DNA from: Limnohabitans sp.
Lineage (GTDB): Bacteria; Planctomycetota; Phycisphaerae; Phycisphaerales; SM1A02
Assembly: GCA_030054275.1 (NCBI GenBank)
Contig: JASGCF010000013.1
Span: 5,716 to 12,771 of the forward strand
Reading direction: 5' to 3'
Length of the DNA stretch: 7,056 nucleotides
In this document: one piece after another, positions 6,993 through 7,056 of the stretch
Numbering within the stretch: position 1 is the first letter of the stretch
Layout: the number at the start of each line of letters is the position of its first letter
Made by a program: the position numbers and the translations under genes
Notes under the pieces: generated by a model
What the model saw: only the letters and a program-made list of their open reading frames with translations
What the model was told of the DNA's origin: nothing
The model's database searches: none

Positions 6993-7056
6993 GTCTTCGT
7001 CTGCGGGCGATGACCTGATGTAACGCACGAGGGGGATGAACAACGGCAATGAACAA
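6993..7056. other. Downstream spacer, with possible start of a further gene
   Basis: Sixty-four bases remain to the right edge. A purine-rich GAGGGGG at 7029-7035 directly precedes an ATG at 7036, which would read MNNGNEQ before the edge. The Shine-Dalgarno is unusually close, and seven codons are not enough to call a gene. A five-pair stem with one G-T pair (TCGTC/GATGA, around 6998-7014) has no T-run after it, so I do not call a terminator. Confidence 0.3.

Noticed and set aside
6998..7014. Possible terminator hairpin after the last complete gene
   Set aside because: The stem is only five pairs with one G-T pair, and no T-run follows.

Overview
The window carries one strand-consistent heavy-metal efflux locus of the CzcCBA/CusCBA type, all on the + strand. 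A Gram-negative bacterium is certain in practice, because the locus encodes an outer-membrane factor, a periplasmic adaptor and an RND pump, and three of its proteins carry lipoprotein signals. The DNA is fairly GC-rich with many GCG/CGC/TCG codons. My guess is a Planctomycetota-like (Phycisphaerae-like) or other environmental non-model lineage, but this rests on overall feel for the sequences and is weak.

Layout: (1) positions 1-459 hold the 3' part of a His/Cys-rich protein whose start lies off the left edge; it opens with an 18-bp tandem repeat. (2) 512-1927 encodes a TolC/CzcC-family outer-membrane lipoprotein. (3) 1924-3291 encodes a CzcB-type membrane fusion lipoprotein with a His-bearing C-terminal tail, overlapping the previous stop codon by ATGA. 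(4) 3291-6446 encodes a full-length 1051-residue HME-RND pump, overlapping by one base. (5) 6477-6992 encodes a small lipoprotein with an (HD)5 metal-binding tract and a C-terminal beta-rich domain that I do not recognise. (6) The last 64 bases hold no more than the possible first codons of another gene.

The tight spacing (52, -4, -1 and 30 bases) and absence of a visible terminator argue for a single transcript. The three central genes should form a tripartite pump that moves metal ions from the periplasm or cytoplasm across the outer membrane. The pump lacks methionines at the places where E. coli CusA binds Cu(I)/Ag(I), so divalent metals such as Zn, Co, Cd or Ni look likelier, but the substrate is not proven. 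The two His-rich proteins flanking the pump genes are the least understood part and may bind, buffer or sense metal in the periplasm. No regulator, RNA gene, insertion sequence or CRISPR array is visible.
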